Shown: positions 32,375 to 42,232, counted from the stretch's first letter. The stretch is DNA of 64,000 nucleotides from Arthrobacter globiformis (GCF_030817195.1 NZ_JAUSYZ010000001.1:2542001-2606000), one strand, 5' to 3'. Notes: generated by a model not told the origin, from the sequence alone. A program made the numbers and translations.

Positions 32375-33217
32375 GTGGCTCTGTCTTCTGAGGCGACTTG
32401 CCTAATTGGTGACCTGGCGAACCCGTTCTACTTCAAGCTCGCTGCTGGGATCGAACGTGAACTTGCCACCCACGGAATGACCCTGATACTCGGGATCACC
32501 GAGGACAGCCCTGACTCGGAAGTGGATGTTGTGAACGCCATGCTCGAGCAACAGGTGCGGGCCGTTCTCATAGCGCCCGTCGCGGCGGACCAGTCGTACC
32601 TGGAGCGGGAGCGGCCATTCGGGCCCCCCATGGTGTTCGTCGACCGTCCCCCCGTGAACCTCATCGCCGACACCGTTCTCATTCGCAACAGGGAGGGGAT
32701 GGCAGAGGCCGTGCGTTCCCTCATTGCACTCGGACACCGAAGGATCGCATTTGTCGCAAACCGCAGCTATCTATTCACCATTCAGGAGAGATTGGCTGGT
32801 TACCGCCAGGCCATGTTGGAGGCCGGAATCACTGACAGCTACCGCTGGGAACGCCTCACGGACATCACAGAGTCCTCACTCGATGAGGCGATGGCGGACC
32901 TGCTCAACCAGACTGACGGGCCCACTGCCATCGTGGCGGGCAACAACAGGGCCTCTCTGGCCTTCGTGAAAGCCACGTACCGATCACCGAGTGAAGTGGC
33001 ATTTATCGGCTTCGACGATTTTGAGCTGGCAGACACCTTTGGCGTGTCGGTCGTTGGCTTCGACGTCACCGAGATGGGCCGTCAGGCCGCCAGACTTGCG
33101 GTATCCCGGATCTCCGCGATGGGGGGCGGCACTCCCGCCCATGTCGAAATCGAAACGCGCATCATCCAGAGAGGATCGGGAGAGCTCCGTCCCGTGTCGG
33201 CGATGACTCAGCCGTAA
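32375..33217 (+). CDS. LacI-type regulator lacking its DNA-binding domain
   Basis: 280 residues from GTG 32375. It is a complete sugar-binding (periplasmic-binding-protein-like) domain of the LacI family: IGDLANPFYFKLAAGIERELATHGMTLILG at the start, the VFVDRPP strand, ALGHRRIAFVANRS, TAIVAGNNRASLAF, VAFIGFDDFELAD and a final MGRQAARLAVSRI. LacI proteins normally carry a 50-60 residue HTH plus hinge before this domain; none is found upstream in any frame. It begins shortly after repeat unit B, so the 5' end was probably lost in a rearrangement. It could only act as a ligand binder or is a pseudogene. Confidence 0.8.
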   Translation: MALSSEATCLIGDLANPFYFKLAAGIERELATHGMTLILGITEDSPDSEVDVVNAMLEQQVRAVLIAPVAADQSYLERERPFGPPMVFVDRPPVNLIADTVLIRNREGMAEAVRSLIALGHRRIAFVANRSYLFTIQERLAGYRQAMLEAGITDSYRWERLTDITESSLDEAMADLLNQTDGPTAIVAGNNRASLAFVKATYRSPSEVAFIGFDDFELADTFGVSVVGFDVTEMGRQAARLAVSRISAMGGGTPAHVEIETRIIQRGSGELRPVSAMTQP

Positions 33218-33922
33218 TCTCGATCCTGCCCCCATCTCGTTCCTCGGCTCCGAGCACTTGGTGAGTGACTGAAATCACGCGGTCGGAGGCGATCTTGACG
33301 TTCAGGCTGGACGTGCTGCCACTGCCGTTCTGCCGACGTCCGCTTCGTGGATCTTGCGGGCTCGTCGTTAGCTGGCATTTGCCGTCTCTTGGCCGCACCA
33401 CTCATCACCTTCGCGGGTTAACCCGTTAGGGCACCACATAGCTAAGTGACTTGTAGTCATGTCGGTGAACATAAATCCCTGACGCCGGAGCTTTGTCCCG
33501 CTCCATCGGCAGCAAGCAGCCCCCTCTTGGAGGTACGTTCTCGCTATTTAGAGGCCGATAATGGACCTTTCGTCAACCTGCGGGTGCGGGGAGTCGGGGC
33601 GAGGGCAAGGCCAAGGCTGCCGTGCGGTGGAGTTGTCACGACTGCCCGGGCATCAGTTGCCTGTCGCGCGATCGCCCCAGACGCCACGCGGTTAGAAGAT
33701 GGGTTGAGTTCGAAGCCCGTGGATGGCCGGCGGCGTTGGGTGCCCATTTTTAAGCGCCGTAAGAGGGGGCCAGACACATGGAGCCGGTGGGCAAGAAACA
33801 GTTTGCATTTTCTTTAGCTTTCCACCGGGCATGGCAAGATCATCCTGGGGGAACTACGCACGTTGATCTGTACGGCTGCGCGTGAACCCGCAGATTCTGT
33901 TTCGACGACGATAGGTCCCTTC
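33218..33922. other. No gene supported (about 700 bases)
   Basis: No open frame here has family resemblance or a good start. The last part precedes the DUF2510 gene start and is AT-richer (TTTGCATTTTCTTTAGC), so it probably holds a promoter. Confidence 0.4.
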
Positions 33923-34526
33923 GTGAGCGTCCCCGCTGGCTGGTACAACGACCCGCAAGACCCTGCCCTTGTCCGCTACTGGGACGGCATTCAGTGGACG
34001 GCTCACATCCAGCCGATACAGCCTCAGCCGGTGCCGCCGCAGCCGCCCCAGCCGCCGCACGCCCAGGTGTCAGCCCAGCCACAGCAACAGTTCCAGCAGA
34101 CGCAGAACGTGGAGAGGGACCGCGGTGGGGCAGTCCGCAAGGTGGGGTTTTCGGTGCGAAGAAGACGGCCGAGACGGCTCTGGCCGATGTGGAGCGGCTG
34201 CAGAGGATCCTGGACGAACATGGACTGCACGAGTTCGACCAGATCGAGGCCAGCCGGGACGAGCTGCGTCCGTGCCGTTCCGCTTTGACGTCCACGCGCT
34301 CTTCTACTCGGATGACGCCGTCGCCACCGAAGCCATGCTGCACAGGACGTTCGCTGAGCAGCGCGTCAACAAAGTCAACCTCCGCCGCGAATTCTTCCGC
34401 GTCACCCCGCACGAAGTCCTGGAAGTACTCAAGGAACACCACGTCGAACTCGTCGAGTTCACTGAACTGCCTGCAGCCGAGGAATTCCGCCTCAGCTCAC
34501 CTGAGGCCGAAGCTTTGCCCGTATGA
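33923..34526 (+). pseudogene. DUF2510 / DUF4041 / T5orf172-type protein, frameshifted and deleted
   Basis: Starts at GTG 33923 with the DUF2510 motif PAGWYNDPQDPALVRYWDGIQWTAH, then a Gln/Pro-rich linker. A frameshift near 34120 is followed in the next frame by GVFGAKKTAETALADVERLQRILDEHGLHEFDQIEASRDEL, typical of the coiled-coil DUF4041 region. A large part is then missing. In a third frame PFRFDVHALFYSDDAVATEAMLHRTFAEQRVNKVNLRREFF is the end of the T5orf172/MUG113 GIY-YIG-like domain, intact to the stop. The protein order fits a known three-part architecture, now broken in two places. Confidence 0.8.
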
Positions 34527-34664
34527 CGCACGGAGGCCGAAACTGGCGCCGAAAGCAGGAATGAGCGACATCAGTTTCTCTAGCCAGTGGAAAGAGGATG
34601 CGGGCCTCCATTACATGTCCACGCAGGAGCTCGGTCTGCCAACATGCACCAGCATAGGTGCCTG

Positions 34665-35753
34665 TTACTCGTGGCGCTGCCACTCGCCGCTGTACCCGGC
34701 GGGCCGGAACCCCAGCGCCACGTTGATAGCCAGCATATGTTCGTTCTCCGCCGCGTTGAACGTCAGGATCCGTTCAACAGACGGATGTTCTGCTTCCAAC
34801 CGTCGCAGATTCAGTATCTTGACCAGCATGCCGAGCCGGTTGCCGCGATGGGCCCTGGCAACCAGCGTGTCGTCCTGCACCGCTAACCAGGGCTTTGACC
34901 GGGAGTGCTGCAGGACCGAGTAGGCGGCCAGTTCACCACTCGGCTTGTGCCGTGCCACGGAGACCAGCGACTCCATGCCGGACTGCTTCCACTCGTCCTC
35001 GACGTGCCGGACGCGCTTGGCGTCCCAAACCTGCGGGTCGAAGTGGAGATCCCCTGCCGGGGTGTCGGTGCTCATCCGGGACATGAGAACGGCCATCTGA
35101 TCGATGTATTCGTCGGGGCAGCGGTCCGTCCAGGTGAGGAGGTCATAGCGGTTCCCGGCGATCTGGCCTGCCGTCTGCTCCAAGTCGTCCAGCGTTCCAT
35201 CCGGTACGGGAAGATCCAGGGCGCTGAACTGGGTGACCTGTTCCAGCGTGTAGCCGGCGGCCAGTGCGAACTTCACCCCACGGGAATCGGCTGGCACTCC
35301 ACCCATGCCTGTTGCCGGCTTCAGGCTGTCAGGTTCGTGGGGATCAAAGCTGGCGGCATGTTCGGTGTAACTCTGCAGTGTTGTGCGGCCGTGGCCAGCC
35401 GCGATTTCCTCGGCATGAAGCAGCAGCATCTGCCCGATTTTGCTACCCGTGAACTCATTCAATACGTCAACCCGGACCAGCGCAGCCTGGAGGTTCTCCG
35501 CCTGCGGCAGACCGATACTCGACCTGGCCACCATGCGCCCATCGACGCGGACGAAGTAGAACTGCAGCTGTTTGTAGTCGTCGTCCCGCCATGATTCAAG
35601 GCGTGCTTTCCCGGGAGCGGCAAGGTCAAGATTCCCCCACGTTTCCAGTATCAGGGCGTCGCTGAGTTCGCTGAACTCCAGGAAATCTTTGGCCTCCGGC
35701 GAGTCGGTCGAGGACGGCAGGACCAGGGGTTCTATGCGGAAAGACGGCGCCAT
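34665..35753 (-). CDS. Double GNAT-domain acetyltransferase
   Basis: 362 residues from ATG 35753. The first half (SELSDALILETWGNLDLAAPGK ... VRVDGRMVARSSIGLPQAEN then LLLHAEEIAAGHGRTTLQSYTEH) and the second half (GELAAYSVLQHSRSKPWLAVQDDTLVARAHRGNRLGMLVKILNLRRL ... NAAENEHMLAINVALGFRPAG) are each a GNAT fold. The second has the acetyl-CoA loop RGNRLGMLVK. Tandem GNAT proteins such as mycothiol synthase and antibiotic acetyltransferases have this build. The substrate is unknown. A lone gene with no partner on its strand. Confidence 0.85.
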   Translation of the reverse strand: MAPSFRIEPLVLPSSTDSPEAKDFLEFSELSDALILETWGNLDLAAPGKARLESWRDDDYKQLQFYFVRVDGRMVARSSIGLPQAENLQAALVRVDVLNEFTGSKIGQMLLLHAEEIAAGHGRTTLQSYTEHAASFDPHEPDSLKPATGMGGVPADSRGVKFALAAGYTLEQVTQFSALDLPVPDGTLDDLEQTAGQIAGNRYDLLTWTDRCPDEYIDQMAVLMSRMSTDTPAGDLHFDPQVWDAKRVRHVEDEWKQSGMESLVSVARHKPSGELAAYSVLQHSRSKPWLAVQDDTLVARAHRGNRLGMLVKILNLRRLEAEHPSVERILTFNAAENEHMLAINVALGFRPAGYSGEWQRHE

Positions 35754-36429
35754 GGGATCAGCCTTCCGAGACGAGTGCGGTCTTCGACCGCAGAGATCGG
35801 TGGGACTTCGTTGCTGTCACGATAAACACAGCGTTGCTCCTCATTAGGACTCGAAAGGTTTGGCTATTTTGCGTAGCCGCCGCACACGTCTCCGTGCAGC
35901 AGCTGTTGCCGTTATTAGACTGTTTTGCCCTGCTTACAGGGGCTTCAATACCCGGAGTCCTTCTTCTCTTGGAACCGGCACTCTCAGTTTGCAACTGCGT
36001 CCAAGCCGCTCGCGTCCGTGCTACCACTGCCGTCGTTACTATCGGCCGGATTGCCGACTTCTTGGGTTGCTCGGGCGAGCGAGTAGGGGGCGACAGTCTT
36101 GCGAAGCGCCCAGTCTTTGGGCCCTGGACGTTAGCCGGTTTCCGGTATAAGACCCTTAAAGCCGGGTTGCTGTTGCTTCGAGTAGAGGATCGGCTTGCGG
36201 AACGATCGGAGAGCTCAATAGGGGACACCCACTACAGGGGCTTCCGAAGGATCTGACGAGGTCCACACTGGTCTGGCACCTGTCCCTACGCCCTTCTTGT
36301 ATAAGGGTCTGCGAGGAAAGGAACGGAGGCTTTTGTGGCAGATGTCGCAAATTCATATGAAACGTGCTTTGATCACCCGGTAAAGCTGCCTTCGCCTTAT
36401 TTCCTGTTACGCCGATTTCTCGATTTGGA
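35754..36429. other. No gene supported (about 680 bases)
   Basis: Long open frames occur on both strands but look compositionally random and lack start signals. No tRNA fold was found. Confidence 0.4.
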
Positions 36430-36639
36430 GACCTCATGTTCCCGAAAAAGGCCAGGCTTGGACCTACCCTGAAAGAGGCAGAACACGTGGCCTCGTGTGG
36501 AGGTTACCACTCGTCATCTTGCTCATCGTGGGCGTCTATTTTGGTCACTGCGTCCAACTGGATCTTGATCATCGTCGCGGGACTTGGTCTCGGATTTTTG
36601 GCCCTCTCTTCCGCGTTGCAGCAACCTGGGAGGGCATAG
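36430..36639 (+). pseudogene. Small two-helix membrane protein, frameshifted
   Basis: The first helix (WRLPLVILLIVGVYFG, 36502-36550) is in one frame and the second (SNWILIIVAGLGLGFLALSSAL, 36555-36625) in another, with the junction near 36550. Both are clean membrane helices, and the second ends in a stop just before a terminator. The best reading is a small two-helix protein of unknown family hit by one frameshift. A lone sequencing error would also explain it. Confidence 0.5.
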
Positions 36640-36663
36640 CCGAACCTTGAGGAATCATGGACA

Positions 36664-36706
36664 AAGAAGAAACCCCGCGGCACGAGTCAGTTGCGCGGGG
36701 TTCTTC
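36664..36706 (+). terminator. Rho-independent terminator
   Basis: GAAACCCCGCG and CGCGGGGTTCTTC form the stem around a 14-base loop. It follows the small membrane gene by 25 bases. Confidence 0.75.
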
Positions 36707-37416
36707 TCGGTGGTCCGAACACCTCCGCACATTGGGGGCAACGTGAAAGTGCTAAACCAACATGTAGGCAGTAGCCTTACTTTTACAAATCGGGGTCCCG
36801 CCCGGATCTGAAAGGAGCCATGCCGCTCGCCTGTGTTTAAAGTGAACCGCGGACCGAGTATTTCGAGTAACCGCTGCGGGTGACCTTGCTGGTTGATCCT
36901 GACGAACCCAGCACCGGCACGGCTTCAACAGCCGCTGGCGGCGTAGCCGCAAACCGCATAGATCCTGTTGATGTTGCTTTCGGGACCGGCACGCCTCCTT
37001 TCTCAAGGGTTGATTCGCAGAGCAGGACCCCACAGATGTGAACAGCGGGTTGGGTGAATCCGGTTTATGGCTCGGCGATTCGCCTGACCCGTCTCTGGGA
37101 GGCCGCGCTCCGCCGTCCAGAGAATCTGGACCCCATGGTGCTGTGGGGTGCCGTCGGCCGCCGGGCGAAGCGCAAGGAGGACCAGGGCCTTCTGAAGGCG
37201 TGGAGCGTGGGTTCGAGGTATCTCGAGGCGGGCGTTGGGCAGAGCTGGCCTCGGCACCTTGTGACTCCGCAGCCGCCGTCGCACAGGGAGATTTCATCAA
37301 TTTGGCGGAGTACGCGCAGAGAAATAGCCTTGACACAGCACAATGAAAGGCGGGATTTCCCGTCAAGTGGGGTCCTATCGGAAACGCCAATAATCTACCT
37401 TTCGTAAAGTCGAGGG
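36707..37416. other. No gene supported (about 700 bases)
   Basis: No convincing gene. The 37040-37400 part has overlapping open frames on both strands without family resemblance; it probably held the rest of the histidine kinase gene before decay. Confidence 0.4.
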
Positions 37417-37760
37417 ATGACTGCGACCGGGGCATTGGAATCACTTGCCGCGCACGCGCCGATCCTGGTGGAGGGCAGTGGAATTCAGCATATTCATTGC
37501 GTCGGAATCGCCAACAGTGCTGTCAAACACTCGGGCGCGTCACATGTTCGCGTCATGACCAAGGCAGGTCCAGGGCAATACAGAATGGCTATCATTGATC
37601 ATGGATGCGGTGGAGCCGCCCCGGCTTGGAGGGCGCTCTTCCCGGCACGATCGGCCGGGCAGCGGCGCTGAACAGATCGGTCACCATCCACAGCCCAAAG
37701 GGGCCCGGGGGACATCTCTCACTCCGTCTTCCCTTCCGGCACGAGAATCTTCCGGCGCGA
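37417..37760 (+). pseudogene. Histidine kinase C-terminal remnant
   Basis: The frame contains a degenerate HATPase N-box (GIANSAVKHSGASHVRV, compare ALTNAVKHS) and a G1-like IDHGCGGA, followed after a frameshift near 37615 by GLEGALPGTIGRAAALNRSVTIHSPKGPGGHLSLRLPF, equivalent to the G2 box and the last strands of NarL-type kinases. The dimerisation domain with its His and all sensor parts are missing. It lies just before a complete response regulator, exactly like the intact kinase at 51843-53681, so this was its partner. Confidence 0.75.
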
Positions 37761-37778
37761 GAATATAGACGGTGCGGC

Positions 37779-38453
37779 ATGACACTTCGTGTGGCGATTG
37801 CGGATGACTCGGCCCTGTTGCGAAGAAGCATAGCCTCACTTCTTGACGCCGAAGGACTGGACGTCGTGGGGGAAGCGGCCGATGCCTCCCAGGTGCTCGA
37901 AATTGTTGAGTACGAGCGGCCGGATGTCGCAATTATCGACATCAGAATGCCGCCCACCTACACGGTTGAAGGGGTCAGGGCCGCCGCCGAATTGCGGGAA
38001 ACTCATCCACAGATGGGTGTCCTCCTGCTTTCTCAGTACATTGAGGTCGAACACGTAACTGCGCTCCTGAGCCGCAGCGCGAAAGGTTTCGGCTACCTCC
38101 TCAAGGAACGGGTATCGGACATCGATGAGTTCATCGATGCACTCCGCCGGGTCGCAGCCGGAGGCTCCGCCATTGATCCTGGTTTGGTCTCCCTCCTGGT
38201 CTCCCCGCCTCATCGCAGGCCCCCTCTGCTGGACAGTCTCACCGACCGCGAGAAAGAGATCCTCGAACTCATGGCCTCAGGCAAGTCCAACCGGGCCATT
38301 GCAGCAACCGTCTTCATGAGCGCACGCACGGTCGAGGCTCATGTCCACGAAATTTTTCACAAATTACAACTGGAGCCGGCACCAGAAAACCACCGGCGGG
38401 TACTGGCAGTTCTTGCACACCTGCAGGTAGGCGATCCCCCGACGGGCGACTGA
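37779..38453 (+). CDS. LuxR/NarL-family response regulator, orphaned
   Basis: 224 residues from ATG 37779; the longer frame upstream belongs to kinase debris. Receiver domain: ADDSALLRRS, phospho-acceptor Asp54 in VAIIDIRMPPTYTVEG, Lys in LLKERVSDIDEF. C-terminal HTH: LTDREKEILELMASGKSNRAIAATVFMSARTVEAHVHEIFHKLQL. The RMPPTYTVEG and LLKERVSDxDEF blocks are typical of actinobacterial NarL-like regulators. It is highly similar to the regulator at 53678-54349. With its own kinase gone, it may be driven by the kinase at 51843 or by small phosphodonors. Confidence 0.9.
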   Translation: MTLRVAIADDSALLRRSIASLLDAEGLDVVGEAADASQVLEIVEYERPDVAIIDIRMPPTYTVEGVRAAAELRETHPQMGVLLLSQYIEVEHVTALLSRSAKGFGYLLKERVSDIDEFIDALRRVAAGGSAIDPGLVSLLVSPPHRRPPLLDSLTDREKEILELMASGKSNRAIAATVFMSARTVEAHVHEIFHKLQLEPAPENHRRVLAVLAHLQVGDPPTGD

Positions 38454-38765
38454 CTCAGCTCTCTCACGCCGCCCGAACCCTGTCGTGACCTGGCCAAGGC
38501 CACAGCCCGTACGGTCCCGGCCACAAAGCTGAACCCGAAGAGGATGCCCCGAAATCCCAGCGAGCCCATGTGGCGCCCCGTTGACCCTAAGTGTGAGGTC
38601 AGTAAAACGGATCCGTGCCAGCACGGGAAAGATACCGTACTGCCACGGATGCCAGCAGGGACAGCCTAGAAGGAGGATGAGCTTGTCGGCAACGGATCCA
38701 ATCGTAAGACGTGAACCCGCTACTGCCCACACTCATTTCACCCTCACCCTGATAAGGAACACGAA
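38454..38765. other. No gene supported
   Basis: About 310 bases. The stretch AGGAACACGAAATG at the end supplies the ribosome-binding site of the DUF4189 gene. Confidence 0.4.
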
Positions 38766-39224
38766 ATGTTCAGGAACAATCGTCCACTCACCGTCGCAGC
38801 CCTTGTACTGGCATGTCTCTTCACCACCACCGGCCTAACCGCCGCCGCTTCGCCCATGGCAACCCCAAGTCAGCCTGTCACACAGCCCAACGTTGCCGCG
38901 GCAGACCGCTACATCTCCTTCGCCTTCCATCCCGGCGATTATGCTGGCTGGGTGTATTGGGCGTCGTCGGCGAAAACAGCAAAACACGCCGCACTGGACA
39001 ACTGCAATCGTGCTAAGTCCCACGGCAAGTATGACTGCGTTTCCGCCGGCTACGCCCGCAACGCGTACCTTGCCGTCGCGGTCTCCGGACAGCACCGGGC
39101 CTGGGGTTCGGCCTGGTCCACCGACTACACCCTCGCCGGAAAATCGGCACTCAAAACCTGCAAGTTCTACGGAGGCGGAGACGGCTGCCGCGTCATCTTC
39201 AACCGGCATTCCAGGGAAAGATAG
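38766..39224 (+). CDS. Secreted DUF4189-type protein
   Basis: 152 residues; AAGGAAC is 7 bases before the ATG. Residues 1-28 are a signal peptide (LTVAALVLACLFTTTGLTAAA). The mature part shows the DUF4189 pattern: YAGWVYWASSAKTAKHAALDNCNRAK, then YLAVAVSGQHRAWGSAWSTDYTLAGKSALKTCKFYGGGDGCRVIF. Four Cys residues in two C-x(n)-C pairs should form disulfides. Family members are small secreted proteins of unknown role, some with inhibitor-like or binding activity. Confidence 0.8.
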   Translation: MFRNNRPLTVAALVLACLFTTTGLTAAASPMATPSQPVTQPNVAAADRYISFAFHPGDYAGWVYWASSAKTAKHAALDNCNRAKSHGKYDCVSAGYARNAYLAVAVSGQHRAWGSAWSTDYTLAGKSALKTCKFYGGGDGCRVIFNRHSRER

Positions 39225-39793
39225 CCTCCGGCAAGAGTCCAGCGTAAGAGCCGCCTGAACGCAGCAAGCGCGGATAACGGCCTATGCCGATAATCGGGTA
39301 AAGGCGCTCTTCGTGGAAGGATCTGGTTCTTATCTTTCCTGGGAAGCACCTCGGAAAGATAAGAACCAGAGAGTTTGCCGGGCACTAGCTGATGCCTCTA
39401 GAAGTTTGAGCTGGCCGTGGATGACCAGTGCAGCTATCGGCCAAAAACTCACATTGCCTTTACCCGATACCCTCAGCCAGAAGAAGACTACTGAGCCAGC
39501 CGGCGGTAAGTAATCAAAAACGAGCTAGCGCGTTGCCGCAAGACGGCCTCGAAACACATCCACCGTTCAAAAGGTACCCGGGCAGAATCAGCTGCAGATT
39601 CTTCCTCCTCCAGTCTGGCTAAGGGGAGTCCGCAGACTCCGCTCTCATCTGATCCACTGCTGTCAGAGAACTAGCTGCAGAGCGAGAGGCTGCGCTAATC
39701 GCATCTGAGTAGTGGCCGGCACCCGAGAGGTTTTAAGTCCCTCTGGCCGGGCCCAGCCCCATCTAATTTTCGTGAACTTAAGGAATTATTTCA
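39225..39793. other. Non-coding stretch with a perfect 17-bp inverted repeat
   Basis: No gene is supported in about 570 bases. It contains the inverted repeat at 39323-39369 and, near 39708-39766, a further imperfect hairpin (GGCCGG ... CCGGGCC) before the LamG gene. Confidence 0.5.
39323..39369. promoter_or_regulatory. Perfect 17-bp inverted repeat
   Basis: CTGGTTCTTATCTTTCC (39323-39339) and GGAAAGATAAGAACCAG (39353-39369) with a 13-base spacer. The arms are much richer in AT than the surroundings. It could be a terminator hairpin for both strands, an operator, or a relic of a MITE-like element. Confidence 0.65.
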
Positions 39794-40693
39794 ATGACTA
39801 AGACCCCACGCCCGGTCCTGGGCTGTCCTCCGGTCCGACGCAACTTAGCATTGCTGTCGGTCCTTGCCCTATGCTGCATCGGGCTGCCCTTGGCCGGCGC
39901 GCACCCAGCGCCTTCCTCCAGCCGTGCGCACGCTGCGGCCCCCCGCGTTTCATACGATACGACGGTGCTGGACGATAAGCCGGCCGCCTACTGGACCATG
40001 GGCAGCCCTCGCAGCGCCACCGAAAAGGACCGCACCGGCCACGGACACACGGGCACTTACTTTGGCCGTCCTGCTGCCACCAAGCTACCTAACGGCGAGA
40101 CTGCCGCGGATTTCGACGGAAAAACTGAATACATGCAGGTCCAGGACGCCGCAGCGCTAAGCACGGCCACACGCGGCGTGCTCACGCTCGAGGCATGGAT
40201 GCGCCCCGACGCGCTGAACTTTCCCGTAGAAGGGGACACGATGAGATATATGCACTGGATGGGCAAGGGCGGAGCGCGCAATCAGGAGTATGTGGCACGG
40301 TTCTACTCGAATACCGATCCTGACCGACCGAACCGGATTTCTGGCTACCAGTACAACCTCGACGGCGGGAAGGGCGCGGGCTCCTACTTCGAAGGGGGCA
40401 TCCGCGCCAAGACCTGGATTCACTACGTGCTGGTTATCAATGCCAATGCCAGGACCGACTCATATCCGCACGGCTACATCAGAATTTACCGGAACGGTGT
40501 ACGGGAGAAAACCACCGATCTGAGCTACCGAGGGACGGTCATCATCCCCAAGCGCGGCAAGGCCCCGTTCCGGGTTGGAACCCGCGACCTGGACACGTTC
40601 TTCGAAGGTGCCATTGGCAAGGTGGCGATCTATGGGAAGGAACTGCCGGCCACCCGCATCAAGGCGCACTACGCCGTAATGACCCGGCGGTGA
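39794..40693 (+). CDS. Secreted LamG/concanavalin A-like domain protein
   Basis: 299 residues; AAGGAATTATTTCA precedes the ATG. Residues 15-45 form a signal peptide (RNLALLSVLALCCIGLPLAGAHPA). The mature part is one LamG-type jelly roll: VLDDKPAAYWTMGSP...TGHGHTGTYFG, ADFDGKTEYMQVQDAAAL, LTLEAWMRPDAL, KTWIHYVLVINANA, IRIYRNGVREKTTDL and FFEGAIGKVAIYGKEL. These are the usual strands of polysaccharide-binding LamG_3 domains. No catalytic module is attached, so it is probably a carbohydrate- or surface-binding protein. Confidence 0.85.
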   Translation: MTKTPRPVLGCPPVRRNLALLSVLALCCIGLPLAGAHPAPSSSRAHAAAPRVSYDTTVLDDKPAAYWTMGSPRSATEKDRTGHGHTGTYFGRPAATKLPNGETAADFDGKTEYMQVQDAAALSTATRGVLTLEAWMRPDALNFPVEGDTMRYMHWMGKGGARNQEYVARFYSNTDPDRPNRISGYQYNLDGGKGAGSYFEGGIRAKTWIHYVLVINANARTDSYPHGYIRIYRNGVREKTTDLSYRGTVIIPKRGKAPFRVGTRDLDTFFEGAIGKVAIYGKELPATRIKAHYAVMTRR

Positions 40694-40860
40694 CACCGCG
40701 TGAAGACGGACGCGCGCTTCCACTCCTCAGCTAGCATCCCGGAACCTTCGCTCTGCGCGTCGGGGTTTGTCCCTCGAGAGCGGCGCAGGGCTGCCTCGCC
40801 CCTAGCCCGTACCTCGGGGGGACGGAACGGTTCAGCACACGGTGCCGCTATGGTTCCAAG

Positions 40861-41034
40861 ATGGGGAAAACAACGAAGACCAGGACTTCCGCCTTATTCG
40901 CAGGCCTTATGGTTGCTGCAATTTCGCTGAGCGCCGGGTGGTTGAAGGGAAACATTCCGTTGCCGGCGGTCCTCGCTACTTCAGTGATCCTCGGGGCCGC
41001 CACTTTCCTGGCAACATGCAAACTGGGATCTTAG
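40861..41034 (+). CDS. Small two-helix membrane protein, 57 aa
   Basis: From ATG 40861: basic start MGKTTKTRT, helix SALFAGLMVAAISLSAGWL, short turn KGNIPLP and helix AVLATSVILGAATFLATCKLGS. Composition is typical of a real small membrane protein. No clear ribosome-binding site is present (AAGATG directly before). Function unknown. Confidence 0.5.
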   Translation: MGKTTKTRTSALFAGLMVAAISLSAGWLKGNIPLPAVLATSVILGAATFLATCKLGS

Positions 41035-41181
41035 GGGGTGGCGCAGCACAGCATGCGCGTTTACCCAGGCGCGGGGAGGCCGAGCTGCTCCAACCGCCCC
41101 TAGCCAGCATCATCCGCGACCATCAGGACGACCTCCGACACTAACCCGCACCACCCGGTCGACCCGTGGTAGCGGCCCTGG

Positions 41182-41907
41182 TCAGTTGAAGGTGAACCAG
41201 GCTCTTTCCCGCAGGTCAATCATGGCGGCCCTGAGATCCGGGTTGTCCCTCCAGTGCGGCAAGCTGGCGACGATGTTGGAGCCGATGAATTCCATCATCT
41301 CGTTCACCGCGAAAAGACCGACCCCTTGGGGTGACCACCGCGCGTCAGCGGGGATCGGTTCCTCCAGGCCCTTCACGGCCAGCAACGGGATCACCTGCTG
41401 TACTCCGGGGAGAGTCGCGAAGCGGCGCGCCCCGTCCGCGAGCCCTTCATGGTTGTAGCTGAAGTGCGCCTTTGGGCCGATTCCGTATCGCCCGCTCGAC
41501 TTCCTCGTCCAATGTAGGGCCAGACGGGACCAGTAGTTGGCCTTCGGGTCGACCAAGTAGACCGTGGAGCCGTGAAGGACGGCGTGCTCGATGGGAAACT
41601 TCGTATTCAGGGTGACTTTCGGTGTTCCTGGGGCCCTGAGTCTGTGGAACACGGTAACTCCAGGGATCCGGCTGAGCGTGTTGAGGAGTGCGCCGCTGAT
41701 CCAAATGTCACTAACTACCGAACCGTCGCTGTCCCTGCCCCAGGGTGAGGTGACCTGGCGGCCGTAGACGCGTCGTCCGGCCCAGGAGGATTCGTCTACC
41801 CGGCCTTGATAGGCGCTGTAGTCGGTTTCGTACCAGGAGTAGCTGTGCGGGTCGATTTCTCGCTTCTTGAGCTGGGTTTCGACGCTGTACGGGTCGTTCT
41901 TTTGCAT
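41182..41907 (-). CDS. NERD-like (nuclease-related domain) protein
   Basis: 241 residues from ATG 41907 (MQKNDPYSVETQLKKREIDP); the frame upstream of this looks non-coding. The middle matches the NERD core: HRLRAPGTPKVTLNTKFPIEHAVLHGSTVYLVDPKANYWSR, in which IEHAVL...VYLVDPK replaces the usual DIDHVVV..GVFVIDVK active-site strands (Asp and Lys kept). The rest (GLADGARRFATLPGVQQVIPLLAVKGLEEPIPAD) fits the helix and strand that follow in NERD proteins. It is likely a nuclease-fold protein, possibly a membrane-less stress or defence factor. Start uncertain. Confidence 0.6.
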   Translation of the reverse strand: MQKNDPYSVETQLKKREIDPHSYSWYETDYSAYQGRVDESSWAGRRVYGRQVTSPWGRDSDGSVVSDIWISGALLNTLSRIPGVTVFHRLRAPGTPKVTLNTKFPIEHAVLHGSTVYLVDPKANYWSRLALHWTRKSSGRYGIGPKAHFSYNHEGLADGARRFATLPGVQQVIPLLAVKGLEEPIPADARWSPQGVGLFAVNEMMEFIGSNIVASLPHWRDNPDLRAAMIDLRERAWFTFN

Positions 41908-42232
41908 GGGCGCGTGGTGCTCTTTCGCTGGTGGTGGGCTGCAATGATCCAGGGTAACGCCCGTTGTATGGTTTGCGGCTGGTATCAGCTCAGTGGGATC
42001 CGGTGCCGGTGGCGAGCCGCTTCCTTGCTCGTGTGGAATGCGAAATCCGTGTCTGCTACCGAGAAGCCGGCGCATGGCTTGTTGCGCTTGGAAGGCTTCA
42101 CCTCCCTTCTTAGGGCCCTCTTGGAGGTGCAGGATGCGGACCGACTTTGATCTCCTATAGCTCATAGGAAAACTATTGATAATAGGGACGCTGGGGAATA
42201 GCCTTAAAACCACAGCACAATCAGGAGGTCAG

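Noticed and set aside
35758..36256. Overlapping open frames on both strands after the GNAT gene
   Set aside because: Both products lack natural composition, motifs and ribosome-binding sites.
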